64,000 bases of DNA from Chionoecetes opilio (GCA_016584305.1 JACEEZ010026262.1:204678-268677), one strand, 5' to 3'. Positions 11,601 to 24,093 are shown, numbered from the stretch's first letter. The notes: generated by a model from the letters alone, not told the origin. A program made the numbers and translations.

Positions 11601-11862
11601 CCGGTTCCCACCATCCCGCTTGTACGGCCGCCATACAACAACAATAACGTCACAATGACGTCACAACAAAGTCTACTGCACCGCCGTACCGCTGTACGGC
11701 CGCCGTACAAAGTTAAATTCAAGTCATCTCTCCCGCTCGGCGGTGTCCGCTCGAGCTGAGTTGCCAACTGTGCCCAGTTACCACAAATCCCACTCAAGCG
11801 GTGATGATGGTGACGTCATTGTTGTTGTATGGCGGCCGTACAAGCGGGATGGTGGGAACCGG
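11601..11862. mobile_element. GGTTCCCA-type MITE, copy 2
   Basis: CCGGTTCCCACCATCCCGCT at 11601 is the inverse of the right end at about 11862. The inverted repeats extend about 45 bp through TACGGCCGCCATACAAC. The 262-bp element is non-coding and has two full CRE palindromes, TGACGTCA, at 11656-11663 and 11811-11818. Confidence 0.75.
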
Positions 11863-12043
11863 TGTCGTGTGGGCAAGTGTCTGTTTATGAGGGAATGTCT
11901 GTTTACTAACAAAGGCAAAGGAAACGGGTGTTGAGGGGAATAACTACTAATATTGACTTGATCAACAAAGGCATGTCCAGGCGTACTACGACAACAACTA
12001 CTACCAGTCTTTATTTATCATTAAAGGGGGAGGGGGGGGGAGG

Positions 12044-12225
12044 GGGGGTGGCACGAAGTGGAACACTCGCCGACGTCGGCGAGAATTACTATCGGCGACA
12101 GTTATAGGTATGGTTTTGAGCATATATGATATATGAGGCATTCAATTTCGTACAGAAATGTCCTCTGAGCAGATGGGGGTATATACGGGTGGTTACGACA
12201 TTTCTGTACAAAATTGAATGCCTCA
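12044..12225. mobile_element. Fold-back MITE, copy 2 (right arm truncated)
   Basis: This matches the palindromic MITE at 1064-1328 through GAATGCCTCAT and then stops, losing most of the right arm. The sequence on its left (about 11863-12043) is the inverse of 1329-1480 downstream of copy 1, confirming one larger family unit. Confidence 0.65.
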
Positions 12226-12246
12226 TCTATAATAATATAAGCGAAA

Positions 12247-12274
12247 GTGTGTGTGTGTGTGTGTGTGTGTGTGT
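12247..12274 (+). repeat. (GT)n microsatellite
   Basis: About 14 GT dinucleotides directly follow the truncated MITE. Confidence 0.9.
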
Positions 12275-12691
12275 CCGCTCCAGGTGCCGCCCCCTGTGGC
12301 GGAATCCCCTCATATGTCACAGTTTTGGAACCGGCTCGAGCAGGGGAAGGTTTTAAGCCCATTTATGAGATGATCCGATCATTTTTTTTTTTTTTTTTTT
12401 AGCAGCCTATTAGCGAGAATGGACCAATTTACTCACCTAAAACACGGAGTATTATAAAGCTTTGGGTGCAATATAGGCTACATATCACTGTACTCATATT
12501 CTTTTTGCTGAGAAATGCACCATAAATGAAATATATGGCCTTTTTTGGGCCAAAATATCACAACACGGCGGAACGCGCTGTCATTGGTTGTGACGTAGTA
12601 ACTGCAAACTCAGATCTCGCCTGATCAGCTGATCGGCTTGTTTTGGCTCAGCAAACCGCAAATTATAGTTTTATTTTACTAACCTAACTAA

Positions 12692-13273
12692 CTTGCATTA
12701 CCCCTACTACCGCAAGATGACCAGTAATCCTCCTTCAAGTGATGTAGTAGGTATTCACTGTGTTTGTGAATATGTAAGTTGTAGTTTATAAGGAAAAAGT
12801 GGATAGACAGAGCAAAGTGGCCCGTGACACCAGACAAGTGATGACTTCTGGGATCGGCATTCCTTATAGGGAGCTTAAATGAACCTGCAATGACATGTAC
12901 AGCTAGACAGATAGACGAACTCATAGAGGAACAGGTAGAAATGTATGGTTAGTAAAGGTTGTAGTGGTGAGTAGAGTGACGAAGGGTGTATGTTTTGCTT
13001 ATGTGGGGAAAGAAAGCCATACATTTCTACCTGTTCCTCTATGAGTTCGTCTATCTGTCTAGCTTTACATGTCATTGCAGGTTCATTTAAGCTCCCTATA
13101 AGGAATGCCGATCCCAGAAGTCGTCACTTGTCAGGTGTCACGGGCCACTTATCTCTGTCTATCCACTTTTTCCTTATAAACTACAACTTACATATTCACA
13201 AACACAGTGAATACCTACTACATCACTTGAAGGAGGATTACTGGTCATCTTGCGGTAGTAGGGGTAATGCAAG
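12692..13273. mobile_element. Large palindrome, 257-bp arms
   Basis: The left arm 12692-12948 and right arm 13018-13273 are inverse complements with very few mismatches around a 69-bp spacer. Matching 78-residue frames on opposite strands (12688-12924 minus, 12990-13292 plus) are a consequence of the symmetry, not two genes. It is probably a non-autonomous fold-back element. Transcription from either side would give a long RNA hairpin. Confidence 0.75.
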
Positions 13274-13559
13274 TCGGTGTATTAGTAGGTAGTACATAAT
13301 AGTAGCGGCCGCTTGACAGCTGTTTTGCTCTGTTGTTTGTGATTATGACGTCACAACATGGCGCCAGTCGTTTTAGAGCGTATACATTTTCCTGCACTTA
13401 AATTGGCTGTATCATCAAAAATACTGTTCACATAGAAAAATCAACATCACTGCCCAACTATATGAGGCTTGAAGATGTCAAATCAATCCTTACCTCAAGT
13501 AGAGTAAATTGGTCCATTGTGAAAAAAAAATGTGGGTTGCGAGATTTGAGGAAACCTTG

Positions 13560-13820
13560 ATGTAGGGTGATGGGTAATGGGTGAGTGAATGGGTGGGGTG
13601 ATGGGTAATGGGTGTGGGGTGATGGGTGAGTGAATGGGTGGGGGGTGATGGGTGAGGGAATAGATGGGGGGTGATGGGTAATGGGTGAGTGAATGGGTGT
13701 GTGGTGATCGATAATGGGTGAGTGAATGGGTGGGGGGTGGTGGGTAATGGGTGAGTGAATGGGTGGGGGGTGATGGGTAATGGGTGAGTGAATGGGTTGG
13801 GGGTGATGTGAATAGGTTGG
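13560..13820 (+). repeat. Minisatellite, GATGGGTGAGTGAATGGGTG type
   Basis: About 260 bp of irregular tandem units of roughly 20-34 bp are G-rich on the plus strand and include TGGGTAATGGGTGAGTGAA variants. Confidence 0.85.
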
Positions 13821-13824
13821 CGTT

Positions 13825-13889
13825 AATACATACATTTCTACATCCATGATTTCAGGAAAGCTAGAAGGGGCTATCTGGAGAGTCTGTGT
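13825..13889 (+). mobile_element. Fragment of the TA-flanked CCGTAG MITE family
   Basis: GGCGTTAATAC, CATTTCTACATCCATG and CTATCTGGAGAGTCTGTGT match the interiors of the elements at 18845-19333 and 27686-28352. The termini are missing. Confidence 0.6.
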
Positions 13890-14004
13890 TTGGTGGGCCG
13901 AAGACCCACCAAAGACAGCCAATAGAATGTATCAACAGGGGGTGGAGGAGGCGCGAGAACCTTTTTCCTGACTAGTTTCGCCTCTACTGGGCTTCTTCGG
14001 AGGA

Positions 14005-14119
14005 ATGAGTAGAGTAGTAGTAGTAGTAGTAGTAGTCGTAGTAGTAGTATTAGTATTAGTAGTAGTAATAGTAGTAGTAGTAGCAGTAGTAGTAATAGTA
14101 GTAGTAGTAGTAGTAGTAA

Positions 14120-14150
<31 letters not shown>

Positions 14151-14416
14151 CCACTCCCTCTAACACAGACATAAGTGACCTCGATTGCGAGGCCACATTG
14201 GTAGAGAGTGGGATAAGGGTGGATAGGTTAGGAATAGAGTAGGTTTATAAATTTAGGGGTAGTTAGTTAGTAAATGTATGTATTTTAGGGTAGTTGTAAG
14301 TTGATGCACAGTCAATAGCGAGGTGGGGCTATGGCGTACCCGCCGCAAATAAAGAGGCGGTGGAGGTATCTTGTAGTAGTGTAGTAGAAAAAAATAGTAG
14401 TAGTAGTAGTAGCAGC

Positions 14417-14447
<31 letters not shown>

Positions 14448-14469
14448 ATAGTAGTAGTAGTAGTAGTAA

Positions 14470-14504
<35 letters not shown>

Positions 14505-14510
14505 ATACTA
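14005..14510 (+). repeat. (AGT)n arrays flanking a short unique segment
   Basis: (AGT/TAG)n runs occur at about 14005-14150 and 14395-14512 with interruptions, separated by about 240 bp of single-copy-looking sequence. Poly-Leu frames on the minus strand are artefacts. Confidence 0.85.
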
Positions 14511-14810
14511 GTCGTGCTCTTATGTCATAGGTACTAGTACTCACCATATACCTATGATATTAGACGGCTGTAACTACAGCCTACTGTAGTGGAGAGAGCA
14601 GTATTAGTGTAGATGAGGAGAGAGGAGAGTAAGTAGTGGATAAGTAGTAGTAGCCTATGTTGGATGCCACAGTCAGTAGCGATAGTAGTTGGGCATGAGA
14701 GTCCAGTTAATGGAGTCGCAATAACATGTGGAGTATTTAAAGTAACAAAAGTAGTAATAGTAGTAGTAATAGTAGTATAGTAGTAATAGTAGTAGTAGTA
14801 GTAGTAGTAG

Positions 14811-15805
14811 TCAAAGTCAAAGTCAAAGTTTTATTTCGTATATGTACATACATAGCAAAATATTCTTGCAAATATATATCACAGTTACATTCTACTATGA
14901 GGTGGGCTAAAAATTACAAAATATAAAAGTGATAAAACTACTTTCAAGCATAAATGTGCAAAATAAACATTAAAATCGGTGTTCATTACAAGAGACATCG
15001 ACCAGTGTGATGAGGTTCATGAGTTTGTACCCATGTGATGCGAGCTTTTACTAGGCCTATGTCATTAGCATGTAGGCTGATGTCATAGTTTTCCTTAAAA
15101 TGAGAATCCACTGATTAAAAAAACATTCCTGATTTTAAAGCTAACTGAGATAATTTAAAAATAACATTTTGTGAGTTTAAAATTCTAAAATAAAATCTAG
15201 CAAGTAAAAGGGAGTGATGATGTTTCAATAAGAACTGATTAAGAGAATTAGCCACCAGATGGCTGCTTGTTGAGATAGCGGCACCGCATAATCTTTTTAA
15301 TGCATTATTAAAAGCAACTTCAAAAGTTTTAAAAATCTGCCTATTATATATTGCTTTACAGTCCCACAATTCAAGGCCATATCCTGGGAGACAGTAAGAG
15401 TTGAAAAAAAAATGTAATAGTATTAATTGATACCTTTTTAAAATTTCTAAAAACATAATTAAATTGTGAATAAAATTTGCGCAATCGCAGCTCAACATCT
15501 AAAATGTCCGACAAATTTCTTTCTAAAACATGTCCAAGATACTTATAATTATCTACAATCTGAAATTCATCCTGACATAGTTTCATGGCATCATCATGAT
15601 TTGGATATCTGCCTTTATCAAATATTACACATTTCGGTTTTACCTTATTAATTCCAATTTTTAATCTTAACAGCATTAGCAATATTCAGGTATAATAACT
15701 CTAAATCATGCATGTTATTTGAGAGAATAACAATATCATCCGCATAAGCTATAATATTTACACGCATAAATCCCAAACAGCATCCAATGCCCATATTTGA
15801 TATAT
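14811..15805 (-). pseudogene. LINE reverse-transcriptase C-terminal fragment
   Basis: The minus strand, from about 15790 down, encodes a reverse-transcriptase palm with the catalytic YADD box (IIAYADDIVILSN). Then come a KYLGHVLERNLSD block (frame 15371-15682) and a C-terminal region (15115-15498). The 3' end is at 14811-14835, where the sense strand has AATAAA and then tandem ACTTTG units, a typical LINE tail. The fragment sits inside an (AGT)n array present on both sides, so it inserted into the microsatellite. It is 5'-truncated and frameshifted near 15400 and 15660. Confidence 0.75.
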
Positions 15806-15808
15806 TAG

Positions 15809-15831
15809 TTAGTTAGTAGTAGTAGTAGTAG

Positions 15832-15870
<39 letters not shown>

Positions 15871-16050
15871 TAATAGTAGTAATAGTAGCAGTAGTAGTAG
15901 TAGTAGTAGCAGCAGTAGTAGTAGTAGTAGTAGTAGTAGTAATAATAGTAGCAGTAGTAGTAATAATAGTAGCAGTAGTAATAGTAGTAGTAGTAGCAGT
16001 AGTAGTAGTAGTAGTAGTAGTAGTAGCAGCAGCAGTAGTAGTAGTAGTAA

Positions 16051-16089
<39 letters not shown>

Positions 16090-16482
16090 CAGTAGTAGTA
16101 GTAGTAGTAATAGTAGTAGTAGTAGTAGTAGCAGCAGCAGTAGTAGTAGTAGTAATAGTAATAGTAGTAGTAGTAGTAGTAGTAGTAGTAATAGTAGTAG
16201 TAGTAGTAGTAGTAGTAGTAGAAGTAGTAATAATAGTAGTAGTAGCAGTAGTAGTAGTAGTAGAAGTAGTAATAATAGTAGTAGTAGTAGCAGCAGCAGC
16301 AGTAGTAGTAGTAATAATAGTAGTAGTAGTAGCAGTAGAAGTAGTAATAATAGTAGAAGTAGTAGCTTTCTACTACTAGTAGTAGTAGTAGAAGTAGTAA
16401 TAATAGTAGTAGTAGTAGTAGTAGTAATAATAGTAGTAGTAGTAGTAGTAGTAATAGTAGTAGTAGTAGTAGTAGTAGTGGC
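15809..16482 (+). repeat. Long (AGT)n array
   Basis: About 670 bp of (AGT)n with interspersed AGC, AAT and AGA variants. It yields a 244-codon poly-Leu frame on the minus strand that is not a gene. With the arrays at 14.0-14.8 kb it forms one expanded locus split by a LINE. Confidence 0.95.
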
Positions 16483-17029
16483 GAAACTAGTTAGGAATAA
16501 AGTACTCACTTCCCAGCCCGTGTCTCCTTCCTTCATCACCTGTTTTTACATTGTCTATATGTCTACATAGTAAAATATATTGTTTATTTAATATCATAAT
16601 AGGAACTTGTGTGTGTGTGTGTGTGTGGTCATAAGTTGTGCATTCTTAGTACAAAACATATTAATACTAATAGCATAATAATATTAATGAAAACAATGAT
16701 AGTAATAATAATGATGATGATAGCAATGCCTCTATTTTATATTCACGAGTCAATCTTACTATTTAATTTACTTTTTAATAATATTGTATCAAAAGTGCAC
16801 ACATAAAAATAATAAAACATACATTTGCACATGAACATCTTGTGGCTCTTCAATCCCCATCCTTCGTTCTCTTGTTCTAGTTCTTCCCTGTTCCTTGTTC
16901 TTTCTAACCTGTTATTTGTTCTTCCTTCTTTCCCCTTGTTCATTCCCTTTCTGTGTTTTTTTGCCGAATTTCTCTTCTGTTCAATTTTCCTTTTCATTTT
17001 GTGTTCTAAGTTCTCATTTTCTTCCTGTT
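16483..17029. other. No gene; low-complexity AT-rich DNA
   Basis: A short (GT)n run occurs at about 16608-16627, followed by AT-rich then CT-rich sequence leading into the next minisatellite. No coding region is supported. Confidence 0.4.
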
Positions 17030-17495
17030 CTGCATTCTTATTTTCTTCCTGTTCAGCGTTCTTCTAATTTTCTTCCTGTTCTGCGTTCTCATTTTCTTCC
17101 TGTTCGTTCTCATTTTCTTCCTGTTCTACGTTCTTATTTTCTTCCTGTTCTACGTTCTAATTTTCTTCCTATTCAGCGTTCTTCTAATTTTCTTCCTGTT
17201 CTGCGTTCTCATTTTCTTCCTGTTCTACGTTCTTATTTTCTTCCTGTTCTGCGTTCTCATTTTCTTCCTGTTCTACGTTCTCTTTTCTTCCTGTTCTGCG
17301 TTCTTCTTTTCTTCCTGTTCTGCGTTCTTCTTTTCTTCCTGTTCTGCGTTCTCATTTTCTTCCTGTTCTACGTTCTTCTTTTCTTCCTGTTCTGCGTTCT
17401 TCTTTTCTTCCTGTTCTGCGTTCTCATTTTCTTCCTGTTCTACGTTCTTCTTTTCTTCCTGTTCTGCGTTCTCATTTTCTTCCTGTTCTGCGTTC
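17030..17495 (+). repeat. About 21-bp pyrimidine-rich minisatellite
   Basis: TTCTTCCTGTTCTGCGTTC units of about 18-23 bp are repeated over 460 bp, with TACGTTC and GCGTTC variants alternating. The repetitive frames are artefacts. Confidence 0.9.
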
Positions 17496-17696
17496 ACGCC
17501 CAGATCTTTCCTTTGCTATAGGAAATCGTCTGTTATTTGCCATAAAACTACGAAAAAGTAACTAAATATACCAAATTAACTAATGGACAAGGATATTAAA
17601 CAGGTCATATCTATATAATATTGCTGATGTTCATTAAAATCGTCGACTAGTGGTTATATTACAATGAAAATTACGTTCTGGGCCTCAAGGGGTTAA
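17492..17696. mobile_element. About 205-bp TTAA MITE, copy 1
   Basis: Starts ACGCCCAGATCTTTCC inside the minisatellite and ends GGGCCTCAAGGGG-TTAA at 17693-17696. The interior matches the copies at 25363-25573 and 44699-44914. The left TTAA and first bases are lost. Confidence 0.65.
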
Positions 17697-17769
17697 TCAT
17701 GACACCTAATTTGATTTTCTACAGCTACATTCTTTCATTCTAGATAAATTCTAGTGAAAACATACCAGT

Positions 17770-18141
17770 CTATAGTCTATTTTTTTTATTATGGTCAAAA
17801 TGCACTAAGGAAGCCACGCCCCCTGCCTGCCCTTCTATTCTACGGGGCAGCTGATTGGTGCGTTCCTCGTATCATCACTACCAATCACAGTATCTTCACT
17901 ACTTAACAGCACGTGACCACTGGACACAGCAATCTTCACTACAGAGGGTGACAAAATAGAAACTCCCTTTGTAGTGAAGATTGCTGTCCAGTGGTCACGC
18001 GCTGTTAAGTAGTGAAGATACTGTGAGTGGTAGTGATGATACGAGGAATGCACCAATCAGCTGCCCCGTAGAATAGAAGGGCAGGCAGGGGGCGTGGCTT
18101 CCTTAGTGCATTTTGACCATAATAAAAAAAATAGACTATAG
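17770..18141. mobile_element. Near-perfect fold-back element, about 178-bp arms
   Basis: Arms 17770-17948 and 17965-18141 are inverse complements with few mismatches. Only 16 bases separate them, so the whole 372 bp is one hairpin. The ends read CTATAGTCTAT and ATAGACTATAG, consistent with a TA target. It is non-coding. Confidence 0.8.
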
Positions 18142-18297
18142 TAGTAAGATACGTGGAAGGAAAAATGTATAAAGTAAAGCCCCCTCCTCTACGATAGAAA
18201 TAGCCCCCTGCCCCCCAAAAAATTAAAGTCCTGGCTATATACGGGCCTGGAGTTGCCTGTACTATAGATACGTATATATAATACTTACTATACCTGC

Positions 18298-18842
18298 ATG
18301 GTTGTGATGGTTGTGCTGATGTGGTGAGGGTGGTGGTTGTGGTGATGTGAGGGTGGTGGTTGTGGTGATGTGGTGAGGGTGGTGGTTGTGGTGATGTGGT
18401 GAGGGTGGTGGTTGTGCTGATGTGGTGAGGGTGGTGGTTGTGGTGATGTGAGGGTGGTGGTTGTGGTGATGTGGTGAGGGTGGTGGTTGTGGTGATGTGG
18501 TGAGGGTGGTGGTTGGTGTGTGTGAGTGTGGTTGGGGTGGTGGTGTGTGGTGATGTGGTGAGGGTGGTGGTTGTGGTGAGGGTAGGTGTGGTTGTGGTGA
18601 TGTGGTGAGGGTGGTGGTTGTGGTGATGTGGTGAGGGTGGTGGTTGTGGTGATGTAGTGAGGGTGGTGGTTGTGGTGATGTGGTGAGGGTGGTGGTTGTG
18701 GTGATGTAGTGAGGGTGGTGGTTGTGGTGATGTGGTGAGGGTGGTGGTTGTGGTGATGTAGTGAGGGTGGTGGTTGTGGTGATGTGGTGAGGGTGGTGGT
18801 TGTGGTGATGTGGTGAGATAAGGAAAGTGGTAGTGGTTGTGG
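18298..18842 (+). repeat. Minisatellite GGTGGTTGTGGTGATGTGGT, block 1
   Basis: About 545 bp of a unit of roughly 24 bp (GTGAGGGTGGTGGTTGTGGT) with length variants, strongly G-rich on the plus strand. It is interrupted at 18843 by a MITE and continues as related repeats from 19370. Confidence 0.9.
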
Positions 18843-19335
18843 TACCGTAGATAACACTTAAGTCGCCAGGACAACTTTTTTTTTTTTTTTACAGACGTCT
18901 GGTGGCGTTAATAGTTACATTTCTACATCCATGATTTCAGGAAAGTTAGAAGGGGCTATCTGGAGAGTCTGTGTCATTTTGTGTCTTCATCTGTGCCATA
19001 TTATGGCTATAAATGAACATATTACAAAAATAAAGCCGAGTGGCGACGTTGGTAAAGGAGCTACAATAATGTCGCCAGTTAGTGTTTATGTTCTGAGTGT
19101 CCTCCCGCCGTCGTCGTCGCGCGAAAAAAAACGAGTTGCGAAATTTGAACCGTATATATACTTTTAGATACAAAGCATAAAACAACACTGAAACAGGGCA
19201 GATTATACAGTCATGATATAAACTACTGTGTATCATCTTCAGTGGCACATACACAGCAGTAGTGATGCTATAATTAGTAACATTTGGCGACTGGCGACAT
19301 TATTGCAGCTGGCGACTATAGTGTTATCTACGGTA
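18843..19335. mobile_element. TA-flanked CCGTAG MITE, copy 1
   Basis: The inverted termini CCGTAGATAACACT and AGTGTTATCTACGG lie between TA dinucleotides at 18843-18844 and 19334-19335. It interrupts minisatellite sequence whose uninterrupted counterpart is visible at about 24950-24995. Most of the interior matches 27686-28352. It is 489 bp between the TAs, has no transposase, and fits the Tc1/mariner group. Confidence 0.8.
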
Positions 19336-19369
19336 AGATTTATGTGGTGAGGTGGTAAGAAATATGTGT

Positions 19370-20820
19370 TGACTGGTGATGTGATGAGGGTGGTTGTTGT
19401 GGTGGTGATGTGGTGAGGGTGGTTGTTGTGGTGATGTGGTGAGGGTGGTTGTTGTGGTGATGTGATGGTGGTTGTTGTGGTGAGGGTGGTTGTTGTGGTG
19501 AGGGTGGTTGTTGTGGTGGTGATGTGGTGAGGGTGGTTGTTTTTGTGGTGATGTGGTGAGGGTGGTTGTTGTGGTGATGTGGTGAGGGTGGTTGTTGTGG
19601 TGAGGGTGGTTGTTGTGGTGGTGATGTGGTGAGGGTGGTTGTTGTGGTGATGTGGTGAGGGTGGTTGTTGTGGTGATGTGGTGAGGGTGGTTGTTGTGGT
19701 GATGTGGTGATGGTGGTTGTTGTGGTGAGGGTGGTTGTTGTGGTGATGTGGTGAGGGTGGTGGTTGTGGTGAGGGTGGTTGTTGTGGTGGTGATGTGGTG
19801 AGGGTGGTTGTTTTTTGTGGTGATGTGGTGAGGGTGGTTGTTGTGGTGATGTGGTGAGGGTGGTGGTTGTGGTGATGTGGTGAGGGTGGTTGTTGTGGTG
19901 ATGTGGTGAGGGTGGTGGTTGTGGTGAGGGTGGTTGGTTTTGGGGGTGATGTGGGAGGGTGGTTGTTGTGGTGATGTTGTGGTGATGTGGTGAGGGTGGT
20001 GGTTGTGGTGATGTGGTGAGGGTGGTGGTTGTGGTGATGTGGTGAGGGTGGTGGTTGTGGTGATGTGGTGAGGGTGGTGGTTGTGGTGATGTGGTGAGGG
20101 TGGCTGTTGTGGTGAGGGTAGTTGTTGTGGTGATGTGGTGAGGGTGGTTGTTGTGGTGGTGATGTGGTGAGGGTGGTTGTGGTGGTGATATGGTGAGGGT
20201 GGTTGTTGTGGTGTGATGTGGTGAGGGTGGTTGTTGTGGTGAGGGTGGTTGTTGTGGTGGTGATGTGGTGAGGGTGGTTTTTTGTGGTGGTGATGTGGTG
20301 AGGGTGGTTGTTGTGGTGGTGATGTGGTGAGGGTGGTTGTTGTGGTGGTGATGTGGTGAGGGTGGTTATTGTGGTGGTGATGTGGTGAGGGTGGTTGTGG
20401 TGGTGTATGGTGAGGGTGGTTGTTGTGGTGGTGATGTGGTGAGGGTGGTTGTTGTGGTGATGTGGTGGTTGTGGTGATGTGGTGAGGGTGGTTGTGGTGG
20501 TGATGTGGTGAGGGTGGCTGTTGTGGTGAGGGTAGTTGTTGTGGTGATGTGGTGAGGGTGGTTGTTGTGGTGGTGATGTGGTGAGGGTGGTTGTGGTGGT
20601 GATATGGTGAGGGTGGTTGTTGTGGTGGTGATGTGGTGAGGGTGGTTGTTGTGGTGAGGGTGGTTGTTGTGGTGGTGATGTGGTGAGGGTGGTTGTTGTG
20701 GTGGTGATGTGGTGAGGGTGGTTGTTGTGGTGGTGATGTGGTGAGGGTGGTTGTTGTGGTGGTGATGTGGTGAGGGTGGTTGTTGTGGTGGTGATGTGGT
20801 GAGGGTGGTTATTGTGGTGA
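19370..20820 (+). repeat. Minisatellite GGTGGTTGTTGTGGTGATGT, block 2
   Basis: About 1.45 kb of a variable 18-27 bp unit based on GTGAGGGTGGTTGTTGTGGT. It contains higher-order blocks: a segment of about 200 bp near 20095-20215 recurs at about 20510-20640. It is G-rich on the plus strand throughout. Confidence 0.95.
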
Positions 20821-21053
20821 TAATAATTACTATACCTATCCGTTAAGCTTCCTCCTGTGGCACAGATTTACGTCAGCTTTAATATTACAAGTCAGCTTAT
20901 AGTGAGTAATGTTAAGCTTCAGTAATAGACTGACGATGTTTGAACCCTGACTCTATTAAAGATATATAATTATAATAATTAGTATACTTATTTATATAGT
21001 ACAGGTAACTCCCGTATGTATATGCTAATTAACACTGATATCCATATAGAGGC
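20821..21053. other. No gene recognised
   Basis: AT-rich DNA between a minisatellite and an inverted-repeat element. I looked here for a further exon of the minus-strand gene and found none. Confidence 0.35.
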
Positions 21054-22216
21054 ATTCCATGTCAGATCAACCAGGTGTTTTCCATCACCTCCGATTATCT
21101 TGAGAATTGGCACACTTATAAATCTCACCGAGATAAATTGAATGGTTTTTATCTCACTGCTGTGGCTCAAAGGGTTAAGGAGATACGGACCTTTGAAATC
21201 TGGAGAAAAAGGTCATTTTAGAGTCAAATGTCAAAGGTGAACATGTAATATCTCAGGTGCTATGGCACCTACCGTGGTCATTTAACTATCATTTTAAAGC
21301 TTTTAAGCAGATCTACAACTTTTGTTCTATGCATATTTTACCTCAGGGGTCAAAACAAAAGTTAGCTTTATTTATGGCCTTTGACCTTGAAAAGGTCATT
21401 TGACGCATATACCGAATTTTATCTATCTTCTGCCAGTAATTGGTATATATGTATACCTTAGTGTACAACAAGACTTGGTGGTGATTAGCTTAGTTTAGAA
21501 GCTACATCTATTTCTTTGCACCTTATTTTGGGAAAAAGTGACCTTCAGCTCAAATTTTGAGTATAATATGTTCCTTCTAGAAGCCCTATCTCAGACCTTT
21601 TGAGCTAGAATGGTGAGCCAAGGATCATTTGTGGTGGTGGCGGTGGTGATGGTGGTGGTGGTGGTGTGGTGGTAGTGGTGGTGGTGGTGTGGTGGTGGTG
21701 TGGTGGTGTAGTGGTCAAAATGACCATCTACACCGTTATCACCATTATGTAGTGCCCACCTTGGGAGTGTACTCTACAGTCCTGGTTACTCCGCTGCCAC
21801 CACGGCTGCCACCAAGCTCGCTTCGCTCGCTTGGACAAAAATTTGGTATATGCGTCAAATGACCTTTTCAAGGTTAAAGGTCATAAATAAGGTTAACTTT
21901 CTGTTTTTGACCCCTGAGGTAAAATATGCATAGAACAAAAGGTGTAGATCTGTTTCCAAGCTTTAAAATGATAGTTAAATGACCACTGTAGGTGCCATAG
22001 CAGCTGAGATATTACATGTTCACCTTTGACATTTGACTCCAGAATGACCTTTTTCTCCAGATTTCAAAGGTCCGTATCTCCTTAACCCTTTGAGCCACAG
22101 CAGTGAGATAAAAACCATTCAATTTATCTCGGTGAGATCTAGAAGTGCCAATTTCCAAGACAATCGGAGAAGGTGATTGAAAATTTCCCCAAAATTTGAT
22201 TGATCTGACATGGAAT
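21054..22216. mobile_element. Long-TIR element, about 370-bp arms
   Basis: The left arm 21054-21420 begins ATTCCATGTCAGATCAA and the right arm 21838-22216 ends in its inverse. Mirrored blocks include GGAGATACGGACCTTTGAAA and GGTCATTTGACGCATAT. The 417-bp centre is mostly unique sequence plus a short TGG-rich repeat (21630-21715). The right arm has small insertions relative to the left. No transposase frame was seen, so this is a non-autonomous foldback-type element. Confidence 0.8.
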
Positions 22217-22317
22217 AGAAAAAGAAAGAAAACAATATAGTAACTATAGAAAATAATATACATAGACCGCTATCGCATTGGAGAATTTACATACAAAATA
22301 TTATTATAGTTATTAAC

Positions 22318-22376
22318 CAAGTAAAAAAAAAAGTTTCTTGAAAGTAAAAAAGGTTTCCTTGAAATAAAGTTTCTTG

Positions 22377-22409
<33 letters not shown>

Positions 22410-22520
22410 GTTTCGTGAAAGTTAAACCAAAAAGTTTCTTGAAAGTAAAAAAAAATCCTTGAACGTAAAAAAAAAAAGTTTCTTGCAAGTAAAAAAAAAA
22501 AAAAGACTTGAAATTTAATA
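22318..22520. repeat. A-rich degenerate tandem repeat
   Basis: Units around AAGTTTCTTGAAAGTAAAAAA of about 20-30 bp are repeated about eight times with A-run length variation. They lie in the putative intron downstream of exon 22552-22842. Confidence 0.7.
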
Positions 22521-22551
22521 GAAAAAAACCCACTTCTATCTGTTCGCTTAC

Positions 22552-24093
<1,542 letters not shown>

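Noticed and set aside
12688..13292. Two identical 78-residue genes on opposite strands
   Set aside because: They are the two arms of one palindrome; no motif, start context or introns support coding.
15805..16539. 244-codon poly-Leu frame
   Set aside because: Translation of an (AGT)n microsatellite; no complexity outside the repeat.
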